From positions 5,783,501-5,847,500 of the forward strand of contig NC_063982.1 of NCBI RefSeq assembly GCF_932276165.1: a stretch of DNA of 64,000 nucleotides. The letters run 5' to 3'. Shown here one piece after another: positions 46,076 to 57,119 of the stretch. The number at the start of each line of letters is the position of its first letter. Positions within the stretch are counted from its first letter, which is position 1. Made by a program: the position numbers and the translations under genes. The notes under the pieces were generated by a model, which was not told where the DNA came from, ran no database searches, and saw nothing but the letters and a program-made list of their open reading frames with translations. The stretch comes from Plutella xylostella (lineage: Eukaryota > Arthropoda > Insecta > Lepidoptera > Plutellidae).

Positions 46076-47027
46076 TTAATGTTTATCGTTCGCGAGTCTC
46101 GCGACCTATCACAGTAGAGCGAGTACAAGTGTACAGCGAAAAGCAGGTGGCTTGCGAGTCACCTCTGAGTACCCCTTCGGGAATTACAGTCCTATGTTTT
46201 AGCTTTTAGGTATGTATGTTGATAAATTATTTTGTCGTGGCCTACTTTCGACTGTCTGTAGATTACTTTTGATAATACATATAGGTTCAAATGTAGGTAT
46301 ACTTGTACTTCATATTTAATTTATTAAACCAGCCTCGGAAAGAAAACTCAAGACGGAAAATTAAATTAATTTGCATCAGAAAGAACAGGAAACCCTAAGA
46401 ATAATATGTCATTCGGCAATACAGCCTGGGAAGACTTCGCGAAATGTAATTACATCAGGGGGGTCACCACAGAAATGGAACGAATGAACAAACCAGAGCT
46501 GTTATGCAATCGCCTTATTACAACGAGATAGACTTGTGGTTAGCGCAGCGCTCCGAAGCTTAGGAAAAACTAAATTGTTCTTCTACGCCACGGATCTACC
46601 TCTTTAACCGATGGCGTGACATAAACTACCTTGTAACAGAACAACAAGCCGCTGTCTGATATGTTTTAGTGTATCATCCTTTTATGAACTTTTTATCAAG
46701 CTTTTGCCTGCATTGTACCATTCGCAAGAACGTTACATTACACAGAAATGCTCGACAATATGTTGTAATGCAATCAATACCCACCTTTCGATTTTTGATT
46801 TCCATAGTGACCCTCCTTCGCCGGTTTACGCTCATTTTCCTCCTCGAGAGACGATTGCTGAAAAATCAGCTCTGTAATTGGAGGTTCTTTTTGATAAAAA
46901 ATAATATTGTGACTTTGAGTTTCAAACCAGACATAGCTCGTAAGAGGTGATGTTGAAATGGCCGTGGGCTGGGACGCCCTCCGGCCCACTGGACCGACTA
47001 TCTTATACAGGTACATGGGAGTCACTC
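46076..47027. other. No recognised gene; diverged MITE-A scrap
   Basis: 46452-46590 has GGGGGTCACCAC and TTACAACGAGATAGACTTGT, a degraded MITE-A. The remainder has no supportable feature. Confidence 0.4.
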
Positions 47028-47130
47028 TATATTGTGTAAAACTTAAGTTTTGAAGCACTTCTGAGCCAGCCACGACTCTATGTCATTGTATTAAATCGCG
47101 TTCGTTCGTTTTTCTTAACTCTCCAGTAGT
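47028..47130. mobile_element. MITE-A, diverged copy
   Basis: GGGAGTCACTCTATATTGTG, then CACGACTCTATGTCATTGTA, then CGTTCGTTCGTTTTTCTTAA. Confidence 0.6.
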
Positions 47131-48382
47131 GGCTGGATTCCTTGGAGGACTATGTGCTATGTCTCACGTGTAACACAGCAGCAATTTTCTATACTACACT
47201 GGCGAGCTATCTCAAAATGCCAACACCAAATTAGCCCAATTTTTTTAAACATTGAACTGAAAATTTTGACAAAATATTTACGTTTTTAGTTGGTAATATT
47301 GCGATGCGCTGTTAAATGTACTTCAATATGCAGACGGCGTTATTAAGCTAGTCTTTTCCGTTTAGGAGTAATTTGGTGCTATGCCACTGGAACTGTTTCT
47401 TTGCTCGTGATTGTATTCTTAATGAGTCACATTATTATATAAGTGCATGAAATTGTATTATTATGTTGTTATTTCTGTAGTTTACTTTACGAGGCGCCTC
47501 TGTTAGACTGTAAGGATATTGTAAATTAAATAAACACACTGGGACATGCTGAAAAACAGCGTCGATCGAAAACCAGTTTTCCGTCGACTTATGCAGAGCA
47601 TGTCACCATTTGCCAAAAGAAAATTTTAATTTTTTGAAGTACTTGTTTTAACTAAAATAAAATAGTATAATGTAACTTAGTCATAATTAGTTATAATGTA
47701 GAATAAGTTATGTAAGGTCATTTATATTTTGGCAATAAAGCATATTTTACTTTTACTGTACTTTACATAGCGGTCCGTTTCGACTCATCGGGCGAACACA
47801 ATGCGAGCTGGTGCAGTTGTGGTCTGATTACTACAAGGTGGATTCACAGAAACATGTATTAGTTAGTTCACATGTTTTTCGATAAGTAAGTAGATTCCTG
47901 GTTGAATGGCCACACATGGCTTATTTTATCGCTTGGAATGGTATCGGCCACAATATGGTGGCAGTGTCAAGTATAATGTAAAACTTTAGAGGCTGAGAAA
48001 GATAACTTTGCAACAGAAAGAAGTGTTATCACCAAAAAAAGTTTATTGGCAAAAAAATACTTTTTGTACCACTGAAGACTGATGAGGGTTTCTTGTAATT
48101 TTTCCTTCTAAATTACCTTTTATTCTTATTCTCAGTCGTCGCTGTAATTCAGTCTGAATGGAGCTAATAACGAAGATATTAAAACTTTGTGTGAGATGAA
48201 TATTCTTCACTAAAGGTGTAGGTATCTAGCAAGCATCTTCATTTTAAAAACGACTTCAAAAACTATTTTGATTGTTGAGGGCCTGTATGCATTTTATAAC
48301 ATTCAGCTTTCTCAAACGGAATAGCAGATCTCAGTTAGTTTTGAATTTGAGATAACAGCAATCGATTTCTCTTCTTCTTCAT
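47131..48382. other. No recognised gene
   Basis: AT-rich DNA; nothing supportable on either strand. Confidence 0.4.
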
Positions 48383-48387
48383 TCCCG

Positions 48388-48540
48388 CTACTCCTCCGAG
48401 GAGTCTGGGGCTGACACCAGGCGCTTCCATCCCTCTCTGTCGTGGGCCAGCAAGTTGACTGGCCACGACTTCCCTTTCTCTCTGGCCTCGCTGAATATTG
48501 ATCGATTCCAGGTATGAGCTGGTCGTCCGGGTCGCCTTAA
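48388..48540 (-). pseudogene. RTE-like LINE, C-terminal scrap of the RT ORF
   Basis: On the - strand the frame ending at the stop at 48388-48390 reads TWNRSIFSEAREKGKSWP, then LLAHDREGWKRLVSAPDSSE. This is the C-terminal block of RTE/BovB-type pol. It belongs to a different subfamily from 38792-39130. A (CTT)n tail lies to its left. Confidence 0.65.
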
Positions 48541-48680
48541 ACCGCCTTGAATCGATTTAACTGCTCCAAAATAAAATTATGTGGTTATTTTCTTTATCAT
48601 TGTCGAAGGGTTATCATTTCGTAGAGGAAAATCGTCGTTTTCCTGTACGAATAGACAATACTTGTTTGATTCCGCAACAG

Positions 48681-48806
48681 AGGGGTTACTCTATATGACA
48701 AAAAACGCAGTTTCGGAGCGCCGCTGCGAGAGCCACGACTCTGTCTCGTTGTACTAAACGTGCTCGTAGGTACGTTTTTCGTCAGTATAGATAGAGTAAC
48801 GCTCCT
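48681..48806. mobile_element. MITE-A, complete copy
   Basis: AGGGGTTACTCTATATGACA to GTCAGTATAGATAGAGTAAC, with the core CACGACTCTGTCTCGTTGTA. Confidence 0.8.
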
Positions 48807-49319
48807 GAGCCGCGAAGCCGCCACCGATCCGTTCATATTTTATACGAATTGTGACATTTATATCGGATCCAAAACAATATATTTTCCTTACAATGTGCCG
48901 AAACGATGTTATTACAATATTTCCTGATACAACTTTACATATACAAGTGTGGTAACTCGTATTACCGAAGCATAGAAGCATTTTTTGCCTGTGAGGAAAT
49001 GAAGGCCCGGAATACATAGTCTTTTCCAATGTATAAACCAAGATATAACTTCATGTGAAATTAAGCGTTTTTCTAAGGTGTTTAAAGGTTATTTTTCTGT
49101 ACAAGAAGCGCACAGGTAATTTGGTAATCGTGAGTGAATCTCATAAAGAGTTTGTTTCGCACATTTTTGTAGAAGAAGTTTTGAGATTGTGTTTTATATG
49201 TATGTAAATGTAAGTAGGTCTTTATTTAAATGCGCAGGATATAACGCGCCGCCCGGTCGTGTACGAAAAATGAGATCTTTGCCCTTTATTTTTTTCATTA
49301 CTAGTCACTACTACTTCTC
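48807..49319. other. No recognised gene
   Basis: AT-rich DNA without supportable features. Confidence 0.4.
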
Positions 49320-49830
49320 TCTCTCAGTCTTCCGTAGTCCACTGTTGGACATAGGCCTCTCCTAACGATCGCTACCCCAAACGGTCACCCGCCATCTGCA
49401 TCCAGCGGCTTCCCGCTACCTTCCGCAGATCATCAGTCCAAAGGGTTCGGGCTACTACTTAGTACTTAATTATTGCTTTATTTAGTACCTCTATAGGTCA
49501 AGTGTATACTCAACTAGCGCCGCCAATTGAGCTTACACTTCACTTTAATCACATCCCATCAATCATAAGGTCTTGGTCAGTGTCCAAGCTTCTACTCCGT
49601 ACAGAAGTATGGAAAAAATGTAGCACCGTACCAAGCGGCACCTAGTGGAGAGTTTGAGATTTCGGTTGCAAAGGAGGTGTCTCATTTTCATAAACGCAGC
49701 CCTGGCTTGCTCGATGCGACATCTGACTTCAACACTGTGGTCCTCCTGTTCGTTCACAATACACCCTAGGTTTTTATATGAACTAACTCTCTCCAACGGC
49801 AATATGCCAATGTGTACGGTAGCCATAAAT
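49320..49830 (-). pseudogene. RTE-like LINE pol fragment, two pieces
   Basis: 49563-49826 on the - strand reads VSSYKNLGCIVNEQEDHS, CRIEQARAAFMKM and LVRCYIFSILLYGVEAWTL, the region after the RT palm. 49320-49450 is the extreme 3' end of the same family (GTCCACTGTTGGACATAGGC on the + strand). The stretch between them has lost about 110 bp of coding match. Confidence 0.75.
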
Positions 49831-50097
49831 AACGCATCTGATTAATACACAATAAAATATAAGTATGTCTAAAACGATCCACCATTAATTTTAATGTCCA
49901 TTCATAAAACTTTTCAATTCACGACCAAAAGGCCAATCACTGTTACAGTGCAATAAGTTTACTTTAAGCTCCAAATTTAAAGCTACTCAATACAGGCTGT
50001 AATATTATTACCGATACTCCTGTTGGCGAGTTTGAAAATACGAAAAAAAATACAGATGCTTCATAGTAAATTTGAATCTACGGAACACCCTGTATTA

Positions 50098-50210
50098 TTT
50101 TATTTATTTATTTAGAACTTTATTGCACAAATATAACATATAAGTGTACAAAGGAGACTTAATGCTAAAAGCATTTTCTACCAGCCAACCTATAGGAGCT
50201 ACAAGTAAAA
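50098..50210. repeat. Interspersed retroposon-like tail
   Basis: TTTATTTATTTAGAACTTTA, then CATATAAGTGTACAAAGGAG and GCTAAAAGCATTTTCTACCA, as at 32925 and 41010. Confidence 0.6.
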
Positions 50211-50575
50211 AGGTAGGTATTTTCTGTGCCTTCACTGATAAAGCTCCACCCTGTATAAGCCGACCCGCATGCGCACGCGCTGATATAAATCACGGACGTG
50301 GTGGACGCTGGTCGGTTAAAAGCTTTAATTTAGATAAAAACTTAAAATTTGATTGTTAATTTTAGCGTCACTAACTTAGATTAACAATACACGAACAAGA
50401 TGGAGTTTCAGTGCAAAAGAAACGTCTTGTCTCGATAAATAACACCGCACCTCTACCACTCAGCTCTTATTTTTAATTAGTTCGGTTAGAAGATTTGTTA
50501 CCATATTCATTGGATGTTTTTCAATATTTTTGGTTTGTTTTTGTATGTGTGCTTAGTAGGGTTACCTATTGTCAC

Positions 50576-50830
50576 ATGATTTATTTATTTATTTATTTAT
50601 ATATGATTCGCCAACAAAGATTACATTAAATTCATGCTTAATAAAAATACAGTAGTAACAGGCGAATACAGCATGCATTATAGGTAATAATTAAATTAGA
50701 TTTTTAAAGTTAAAGCCTTAATAATTTACATTTAAATTATAAAAAAAGTACAAATCAAATATAAATTAAGTATAAATTAGAGCCTTAATAATTTACATTT
50801 AAATTATAAAAAAGTATAATTGCATTGAAA
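50576..50830 (-). repeat. LINE 3' tail with an internal direct repeat
   Basis: (TTTA)n at 50580-50600, then ATGATTCGCCAACAAAGATT. The word AGCCTTAATAATTTACATTT occurs twice about 68 bp apart (50714, 50782). No RT remains. Confidence 0.5.
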
Positions 50831-51596
50831 CACTATTAAAATAACATTAATTGGCAATAAATAATTTGAATTTACATTGAAATTGATAGATTGATTAAAA
50901 ATAATTAATTGATAAAATAAAATAAATATTTGAACATTTAAAATAATATGTAGCTTCCAACATGTGACTATAACAACCGCATCAGTTCCTTTTTGAAAAC
51001 TGGAAGCCTCTGAGATATGCAGATATCCATGATCCATGATAGACAGACAGACAGTCGTACTAATAGTTATTATTACGATGCGGAATGTTAGGAGTTGCAA
51101 CGGCAGATGTGCCCGATAAGAATAGGATAACTAACAAAAGCTCCCTTGTACAGTAAACGCCACCATAAATGCACCACAAGCAGTTCGAAATAGACCCTTA
51201 ACACTGTAGTGTTAAGAACAGTGCAATAGGACAAAGTGTTGTACTAAAGGACGGTTAGTTTTTGTTGTGATCTGTAAATAATAGATTTGTTGATGGTTAG
51301 TCGGGTGCGGAATTAATTTCGGTTGCTGCATTTATTGCTCGGTTTTGTTAACATGTCAAATGGTTCGTAGGTTAGGTACCTACTTGGGGTGCAGAAATGT
51401 ATTGTAAAAGTCAGGAAATATGTAAGTATTATTTGTTAGTTTAGATTGTTAGTTTTCGAACGTAAAGCGTTGGAGAGCCAAAATAAAGCTTAGAACATTT
51501 ATGTACGTTGTTACTATAATATTACTGCAGAATGTGTACCAATTTTTTTCTAATAAAATAGCTAAAAGTCACATTTCAATAAGCAGTTATTATTTC
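50831..51596. other. No recognised gene
   Basis: AT-rich DNA without supportable features. Confidence 0.4.
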
Positions 51597-51842
51597 CCAC
51601 ACCCCGACCTTAGAAAGGTGGCCGGTAGTGGCTGGTTGAGGAAGGCCGAGGACCGAATGTTGTGACGCTCTATGGAACACGCCTAGGGCCATACCACAAA
51701 AACTTAGACAGTATTTAACAGTAACAATCTGTCAAATTTAGTTATAAATATTATAACTTGTTAAACAGTGTTTCAAGTTTTTTGTGGTAGTACAGCTAAT
51801 GTCCAGAAGTGGAGAATTACGGGTGGATGATGATGATGCATC
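51597..51842 (+). pseudogene. RTE-like LINE 3' end with a MITE inside
   Basis: The frame reads DLRKVAGSGWLRKAEDRML then a stop; the nucleotide match resumes after the MITE (GTCCAGAAGTGGAGAATTAC) and ends in a TGATGATGATG tail. Same family as 38792-39130. Confidence 0.75.
51686..51796. mobile_element. MITE-F, copy 2, with a TA target duplication
   Basis: GGGCCATACCACAAAAACTT to AAGTTTTTTGTGGTAGTACA, flanked by TA (51684-51685 and 51797-51798) where the LINE would read GCCTA-TGTCC. Confidence 0.8.
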
Positions 51843-51968
51843 GCACACATCAACCATTTAATATGTTATTTTACTTGAAATAATGCTTTAAAACAATACT
51901 TATTTACCTATGAGTGTACCCAACACGGTTGCAAAATCGTAACTTTAGCAGTTAGCAGTGTGTGTCTG

Positions 51969-53374
51969 CCCAAGTAACATTTTTGGTTTTAGAAAGGTTT
52001 TGAAAAGGTTCTAGAACCTTTGTATGGAAATCAGCTCGTGAGACTTAGAAGTCTCGATAACCTTATATTAACCTTATATTAACCTCCTGAGTGCAAAAAG
52101 GGCCCACGTTTTAGAACCTTTCTGAGAACTACAGCAAAACCTATAGCTCAAACCCAGAACCTTTTGAACTACTTACACAGAACCTAAATACAACCTGCAC
52201 AACCTTAACTTAACGTTAACATAACCTGGGAAGACAGCTTTTAAGTTCTAAATTAGTCCTGGATGTAACTCTTCTATAACTTGGAACATATTTGATGGAT
52301 ATTTGTAATACTTTTCCAGGACTCTCGGGTTTTAAATAATAATAATAATTCATTTATTTCAGATAATTAAATCCATAAAAAAAAAAATCCATAAGAAGTT
52401 TCATTTAAAATGTTTCTGTGTAAGATTTTATAATAATTATAATATATGGCGCCATTACCTGACACTTTCCAAGATTCAAAATGGCTAACTTGTAAGTGTT
52501 GTATTAATACAAAATATAGTAAGTAGTTAGGCTGAAGTCAGGAAATATGAAAAACTTGTGCGACTAGCACTTTATCGTGGTACTTTTGAATAATAGTTCT
52601 GTATACGTGACGGGCCTTTTGTAAATAATAAATTCGAAGATATTTTAAATAAAAAAAATAGAAAAAAAAATGTTTGGTGTAAAGTTATATTAGAAATAAA
52701 AGTACTGTCTATATAAAAAAACATATATTTGGAATAGTATAGCACACGCTACTGAATTTTCCCCTACTTAATTAAAATGTATCTTTTTGCTAAGTTTTTT
52801 TTTTATTTCAGTGAAAAAATATGGCGGCCGTTAGGAAATTACTAAAAAGCATTAAACATATTTTGAGGATGCCTCTAAAGCTTTAAAATATTCTTTAAGG
52901 ACTTCAATCATGCCTTTAGCTCATAGCCAGTGACTTAATGCTTTTGGTTTTCACCACGTAGTCCTAATTTGTTTGCCTAGACAACTCTCATCAGCCTAAA
53001 GGTTCCAGATAGGTTTTGAAAACGACTTATAAGTGATTGCAACATTCCATAACTTTATAGTTGTATCAAGGTTAAAAATTTAACCTTGAGCTCTCACTTT
53101 AGCATAATGCTAGCTTTTCTAGAACTTAATCAGGAGTCTACGACAACTACAAGATCCCAGAACTATATGCTCTTGATTTACATGTTAAAATAACGTTAAT
53201 TTAAACTCTTATGAGCAGCTCCAAGGTTGTACGAATAAACAATTAGTTTTAGGACTTATTGATCATTCTCAATTACTCAATATGACCAGATAGCAAAGCA
53301 TTAACCTTTTCACAACCCTTATAAAACCTAAAGGCATTTCTTACAACCTAAGCTCGAATGAAATGTTACTTGGG
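51969..53374. mobile_element. 1.4-kb non-autonomous TIR element
   Basis: Starts CCCAAGTAACATTT and ends with its exact inverse AAATGTTACTTGGG. Both subterminal zones are full of AACCTT/AACCTA words, mostly in one orientation. There is no transposase ORF. A TG on each side may be the target duplication, but that is weak. Superfamily is not determined. Confidence 0.7.
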
Positions 53375-53947
53375 TGTTCAAGTCGCTTCTCGTATTCATG
53401 CATTTCTATCAATCCGTGTGGCAGGGGCGGCCAAGCGCTCCACAAATTAGGTCAATTAGACTTTTCCACTGCAAAAAGGCATTTCTGAGTTTGTGTCTGA
53501 TTGAAGCTGACCTTCTACGTATGTTCGTTGTTATTTGACTTTATATTCATAAGCGAAAATTCAGTATAATGTTCATACTTTTTAAATCTTTACATTAAGC
53601 ATTCTCACATTTTCTTTGATATGAAAGTGAAGCTGCGGTATTCCCTTATCTAATTTCCATCACATAGACCTACCCTTGACTCTTATCGTTTTGTCAGGTC
53701 AAGGTTCTCTTGCCTGTAATATATAGAAATATATCTACAATATAATTAATTTGTAGACAGAACATGTAAATATTCACTTACATTACCAGTTACTTTATAC
53801 TCAAGAACTTACAGTATTATATCTTTTTTTAAATACGTGGCAACTATCATAAACAGTGCAGCGATCACAGGATTCGATTCTATTTTCGAAACTACACAAA
53901 CATATGGAAAAAGAACAACATCGTCAACTGTCAGTGTCAAAATGTAA
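53375..53947. other. No recognised feature
   Basis: AT-rich DNA upstream of the first receptor exon seen; no exon encoding a signal peptide could be recognised. Confidence 0.4.
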
Positions 53948-54020
53948 GGCAAATTTGTCAGTTCCAAAAGTGACATTTGCTTTTTTGTTAAATTTCACTT
54001 TTGGAACTGTCAAATTTGCC
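53948..54020. repeat. Near-perfect 73-bp hairpin
   Basis: GGCAAATTTGTCAGTTCCAA, then AAGTGACATTT, a loop of about 10 nt, then AAATTTCACTTTTGGAACTG and TCAAATTTGCC. It lies about 200 bp before the first receptor exon, within the intron. It could be a tiny MITE. Confidence 0.75.
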
Positions 54021-54216
54021 TGCACCGATTACTTTCTTTTTTCACGAAAACGATATTTAAAAGTGTCGATATCGAAAACGATATCTCTTATTTCTTGCAT
54101 TTAACATACGAATTCATGACCGATCGAACTTTCGTTTTTCATGGTACAAGTACAAGAGTAGCACAGACCTAAGCACATCAAACAAACTCATAACAATAAC
54201 ATGTCTTCCTTCGCAG

Positions 54217-54403
54217 GCGGCAGCGACGGCCCCGCCACCCTCCGCTTCACATCCGAGCCAGCCGACACGGTGCTGGCGGCGGGCGCGCGCGGCGTGCTGG
54301 CGTGCGCGGCGGCGGGCCCGGCGCGGCCGCGCCTGCACTGGAGGTTTAGAAGTGACGCGCCGCCCGAGCGGGATCATGTGCTTAGCAGTACTGATGCTCA
54401 TAG
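54217..54403 (+). CDS. fra: Frazzled/DCC-like netrin receptor, exon encoding Ig1 (first half)
   Basis: First exon visible. It follows a TTCCTTCGCAG acceptor and ends before GTTAGT; it enters one base into a codon and leaves two bases into one. It encodes LRFTSEPADTVLAAG, the first Ig Cys (VLACAAAG) and the core Trp (LHWRF). The SEP-D-V start is the hallmark of DCC/neogenin Ig1. This family consists of single-pass receptors for netrin that steer axons and cells. The upstream signal-peptide exon is not recognised, and a phase-1 donor is required for it. GC content is far above the flanking DNA. Confidence 0.88.
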
Positions 54404-54858
54404 GTTAGTACACGCTAATATTTAAGCAAAGCTTCTAAGTGTGTGAGTATGTTTACAGTTTTACGGGACAAGGGTGGAACGAGCTTTGATGTTTTATAAT
54501 TAAGAAGCTGAGAACGTCTTGAATTAACAGAATTTATTATTATCACTAGCCTGCATGACATAGTCCACGACGAAATAAGTCTATTCCAAGCAGGGACCAT
54601 AACATTATTAATAATTCTGAAGCAAACAGATTTAGTAACTGCCAAAAGCTTTCATCTTCTGCATATCGTGGCGAAAGGCATAATAGCGTCATTTGCTGAC
54701 GTACATAAAGTGCAAGTGATACTTCACTGGAGAGACTCCTTTCCTACTCCGCTTACACAAAGTTTGCACAACATTTGCATCATGTTATTTTAAAAGTAAT
54801 ATGAACTCATCACCGATGATGTTATGTAACACAACCCCCTTCTTCTCGTCTTTTCCAG

Positions 54859-54989
54859 GAAACAGCTGACGAACGGCTCCCTCCTGCTAGAGAACATGTC
54901 GGCGCGGCTGGCCGGCCACTACCAGTGCGTGGCCAGCGCGGACGGCGTGGGCACCATCGTGTCCCGGACTGCACTGGTGCTGTTGTCAG
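54859..54989 (+). CDS. fra: Frazzled/DCC-like receptor, Ig1 second half
   Basis: Acceptor CTTTTCCAG, donor GTATGT. It encodes KQLTNGSLLLENM, then the second Ig1 Cys (GHYQCVAS), then TIVSRTALVLLS. NGSLL and the C-terminal SRTA strand closely follow the vertebrate DCC/neogenin Ig1 pattern known to me. NGS is a possible N-glycosylation site. Enters at phase 2 and exits at phase 1. Confidence 0.9.
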
Positions 54990-55094
54990 GTATGTGTTAC
55001 TGTTTGTTAAAGCGGTTCCCATAATCAGAACCCAGAGTTTTCTATTAATCGCTATTCATTATCGGCCAGAAGATTCCACTGCAGAAGCTTTCTT

Positions 55095-55180
55095 CATCTA
55101 GACGTGCTACTTGTTTTAGATCGTCGGTTAAGCCGGCTGGAGGGCTACCACGCTTGCCTCTTTGTCTCCATCCGAGAACT
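55095..55180 (-). pseudogene. RTE-like LINE remnant in the Ig1-Ig2 intron
   Basis: AGATCGTCGGTTAAGCCGGC and CTCCATCCGAGAACTCGTTA resemble 38890-38965 in the same orientation, with many changes. Confidence 0.5.
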
Positions 55181-55267
55181 CGTTAACCTCGCTGGTCATC
55201 AATACAAGATTTTGCAATAATTAAAACCTTGGTTATCCTTTTACCACGTTGTCCTGTTGTCTTCCAG

Positions 55268-55446
55268 AGTTGCCAACGATCCTGCCTGGCCCGCGCAGTA
55301 TCCTGGCCACAGTGGGCAGTCCGGTGCTGCTGCCGTGTGCGATACGGTCGCATCCCCGCGTCGCGGTCCGTGTAGACGCCGGCCCGCCAGACAGACGGGT
55401 GTATGGTTCCTCCCGTGTCGCCACGCCGCCTACTCAGCATGTCAAT
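55268..55446 (+). CDS. fra: Frazzled/DCC-like receptor, Ig2 first half (3' end uncertain)
   Basis: Acceptor TTGTCTTCCAG. It encodes LPGPRSILATVGSPV and the first Ig2 Cys (LLPCAIRSHPRVA). The strong donor AAT/GTGAGT at 55447 gives a tail of about 26 extra residues (VRVDAGPPDRRV...QHVN) before the Trp in the next exon. The Cys-to-Trp spacing then far exceeds the usual 11-15. Two weaker phase-0 donors, GTCCGT at 55366 and GTAGAC at 55372, would give normal spacing (CAIRSHPRVA-VTWLKNG). RNA is needed to choose; alternative use is possible. Confidence 0.75.
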
Positions 55447-55559
55447 GTGAGTGTGACTTTTACTGGTTTGGGTAAAGTTTGGAGCTTAGTTTTTTTGGTA
55501 TTTTCTTTCCACACTGAATTAAGTTTTTCCCGATGATTATCAAGATATCCTCTTACGAA

Positions 55560-55690
55560 GAACTCAAATCATCAATAGGTACATCATCATCAGTCTTGAG
55601 TAATCTGATACTGGGTAGAGGCCACTCTCATAAACCGCTACAACACTCTGTTATCGGCTTTCCTGATCTAGCAACTACTATTTTTATAGT
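55560..55690 (-). pseudogene. RTE-like LINE 3' remnant in the Ig2 intron
   Basis: ACATCATCATCAGTCTTGAG, then TAGAGGCCACTCTC and CGCTACAACACTCTGTTATC correspond to 38785-38880 in the same orientation. Confidence 0.55.
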
Positions 55691-55917
55691 GTCGTTTTAT
55701 AGTTGTCGTGTGTTGGTCCCATAGTGAATGTTTCTCAGTATTCTAACTTATAATTTATTTTATTCGGAAAACAAGCGACTATTACAATATTGACTAATAA
55801 ATATTTAAATAAATAACAGAGAGTCATTGAGAATTTTCACTGGTAGATAATAAAGTGGATAAATGGAAAGAGTCGTGATATAATGTCACTAAAAAAACTC
55901 CATAATTCTCCCTACAG

Positions 55918-56075
55918 GTGACCTGGCTAAAGAACGGCTCCCCAGTCCGTCTGGAAGGCGCGCGCGTGACGCTGTCGGGCTCGGGCGCGCTGGAGCTGGA
56001 CCCGGCGCGCGCGCACGACGCCGCGCACTACGCGTGCCGCGTCGCGCTCCAGGACGCGCCCGGTGATCAGAGCGT
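55918..56075 (+). CDS. fra: Frazzled/DCC-like receptor, Ig2 second half
   Basis: Acceptor TCTCCCTACAG, donor GTAAGT. It encodes the Ig2 core Trp (VTWLKNGSPV), GSGALELDPA and the second Cys (HYACRVAL). Very GC-rich (GCGCGC runs), in contrast to the introns. Phase 0 in, phase 2 out. Confidence 0.9.
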
Positions 56076-56289
56076 GTAAGTAGCTGGACTGATTCTTTGT
56101 AATAATAATAATAGTCTTACGTACGAGGACCAAACATACAATACCTTCCCGCACTCAACCTTTCCCGGCGGCACCAAATTTAGCATCCCCAATCCCCACA
56201 CCTCACGGTGTCGGTTGAGGAGACTCTGGAAGCTTCTAATTCGAATTACGCTATACCATGTTAGATTAGAACCAGTGATTGGTTCATGA

Positions 56290-56375
56290 AGTATATTATT
56301 ATTATTATTATTATTTGATACTTTATTGCACAAATATGAAATATAAGTGTACAAAAGGTGGACTTAATGAGGTAT
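56290..56375. repeat. Intronic retroposon-like tail
   Basis: (ATT)n, then GATACTTTATTGCACAAATA and GTGTACAAAAGGTGGACTTA, same family as 32925 and 50098. Confidence 0.55.
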
Positions 56376-56643
56376 AAAATTCACTAATCTCTGGTTATGA
56401 TCTAACCGAGTATGGTGAAATTAGGGCTTAACGTCTTTTACCTGTGCATCGCCAGGTAACAATGGATAAAAGCTTCTAGAAACCCTAACCAGACTATACA
56501 ACTTTTTACTCATTTGAAGACTAAAAGTAAAATGTACCTATTATTGTCTGTATTTTTTGTATTGATTTCTTTTCTGTATTTATTGCTGTTGCTGTCTGTG
56601 TGTAAAATAAATATTTCTTCATTTTTATAATTGGATATTTCAG

Positions 56644-56741
56644 CACGAGTGAGCCGATCGAGCTGCTGGTGTCGGCGGAGGCGGCGGGCGAGTCTCCGCC
56701 GCGGTTCATCGCCACGCCGCAACCCATGACCGTCATTGAAG
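56644..56741 (+). CDS. fra: Frazzled/DCC-like receptor, Ig2-Ig3 junction
   Basis: Acceptor TGGATATTTCAG, donor GTTTGT. It encodes the end of Ig2 (SEPIELLVSAEA) and the first strand of Ig3 (PPRFIATPQPMTVIEG). Phases match both neighbours. Confidence 0.87.
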
Positions 56742-56794
56742 GTTTGTCTTTTGTGTATAATCAAGTCACATGACAAAAAAAACGCGATTTTTGT

Positions 56795-56872
56795 ATAGAA
56801 CAAAATTTGTTCGAAATGACCCCCCAGAGTCGCCCCATTTCGGCTTACTGTACCACTTTTGCAATACCCTCA
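56795..56872. mobile_element. MITE-B right half in the intron
   Basis: AACAAAATTTGTTCGAAATG, CCCCATTTCGGCTTACTGTA and TTTTGCAATACCCT match the right arm of 626-888. Confidence 0.6.
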
Positions 56873-57031
56873 ATAATTCGCTGTAAGTTGATTGAATTAC
56901 AGTCTCCTCTTATCGTGTTGATGGAAACAGAAGAGATAAACTGTGGGTTGTATGTATTTCGGTCGTAAGTAGTAGTAGTAATAATGAAATATAATTTTCA
57001 AAAATCACCTTCTTTTCATTTTCATTTTCAG

Positions 57032-57119
57032 GAGCATCCGTGACATTCGACTGTGCGGCCATCGGGAACCCGAAGCCGGAGATGATCTGGCTGAACAACG
57101 GAGCTGCCATTGATCTCAG
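57032..57119 (+). CDS. fra: Frazzled/DCC-like receptor, Ig3 first half
   Basis: Acceptor CATTTTCATTTTCAG, donor AG/GTTTGT. It encodes ASVTFDCAAIGNPKPE and the core Trp (MIWLNNG). Cys-to-Trp spacing is normal for an I-set Ig domain. Confidence 0.9.

Noticed and set aside
54201..54216. ATG at 54201 as the start of the receptor
   Set aside because: It lies in front of a good TTCGCAG acceptor and gives no signal peptide; the Ig1 exon is better explained as spliced to an upstream exon.
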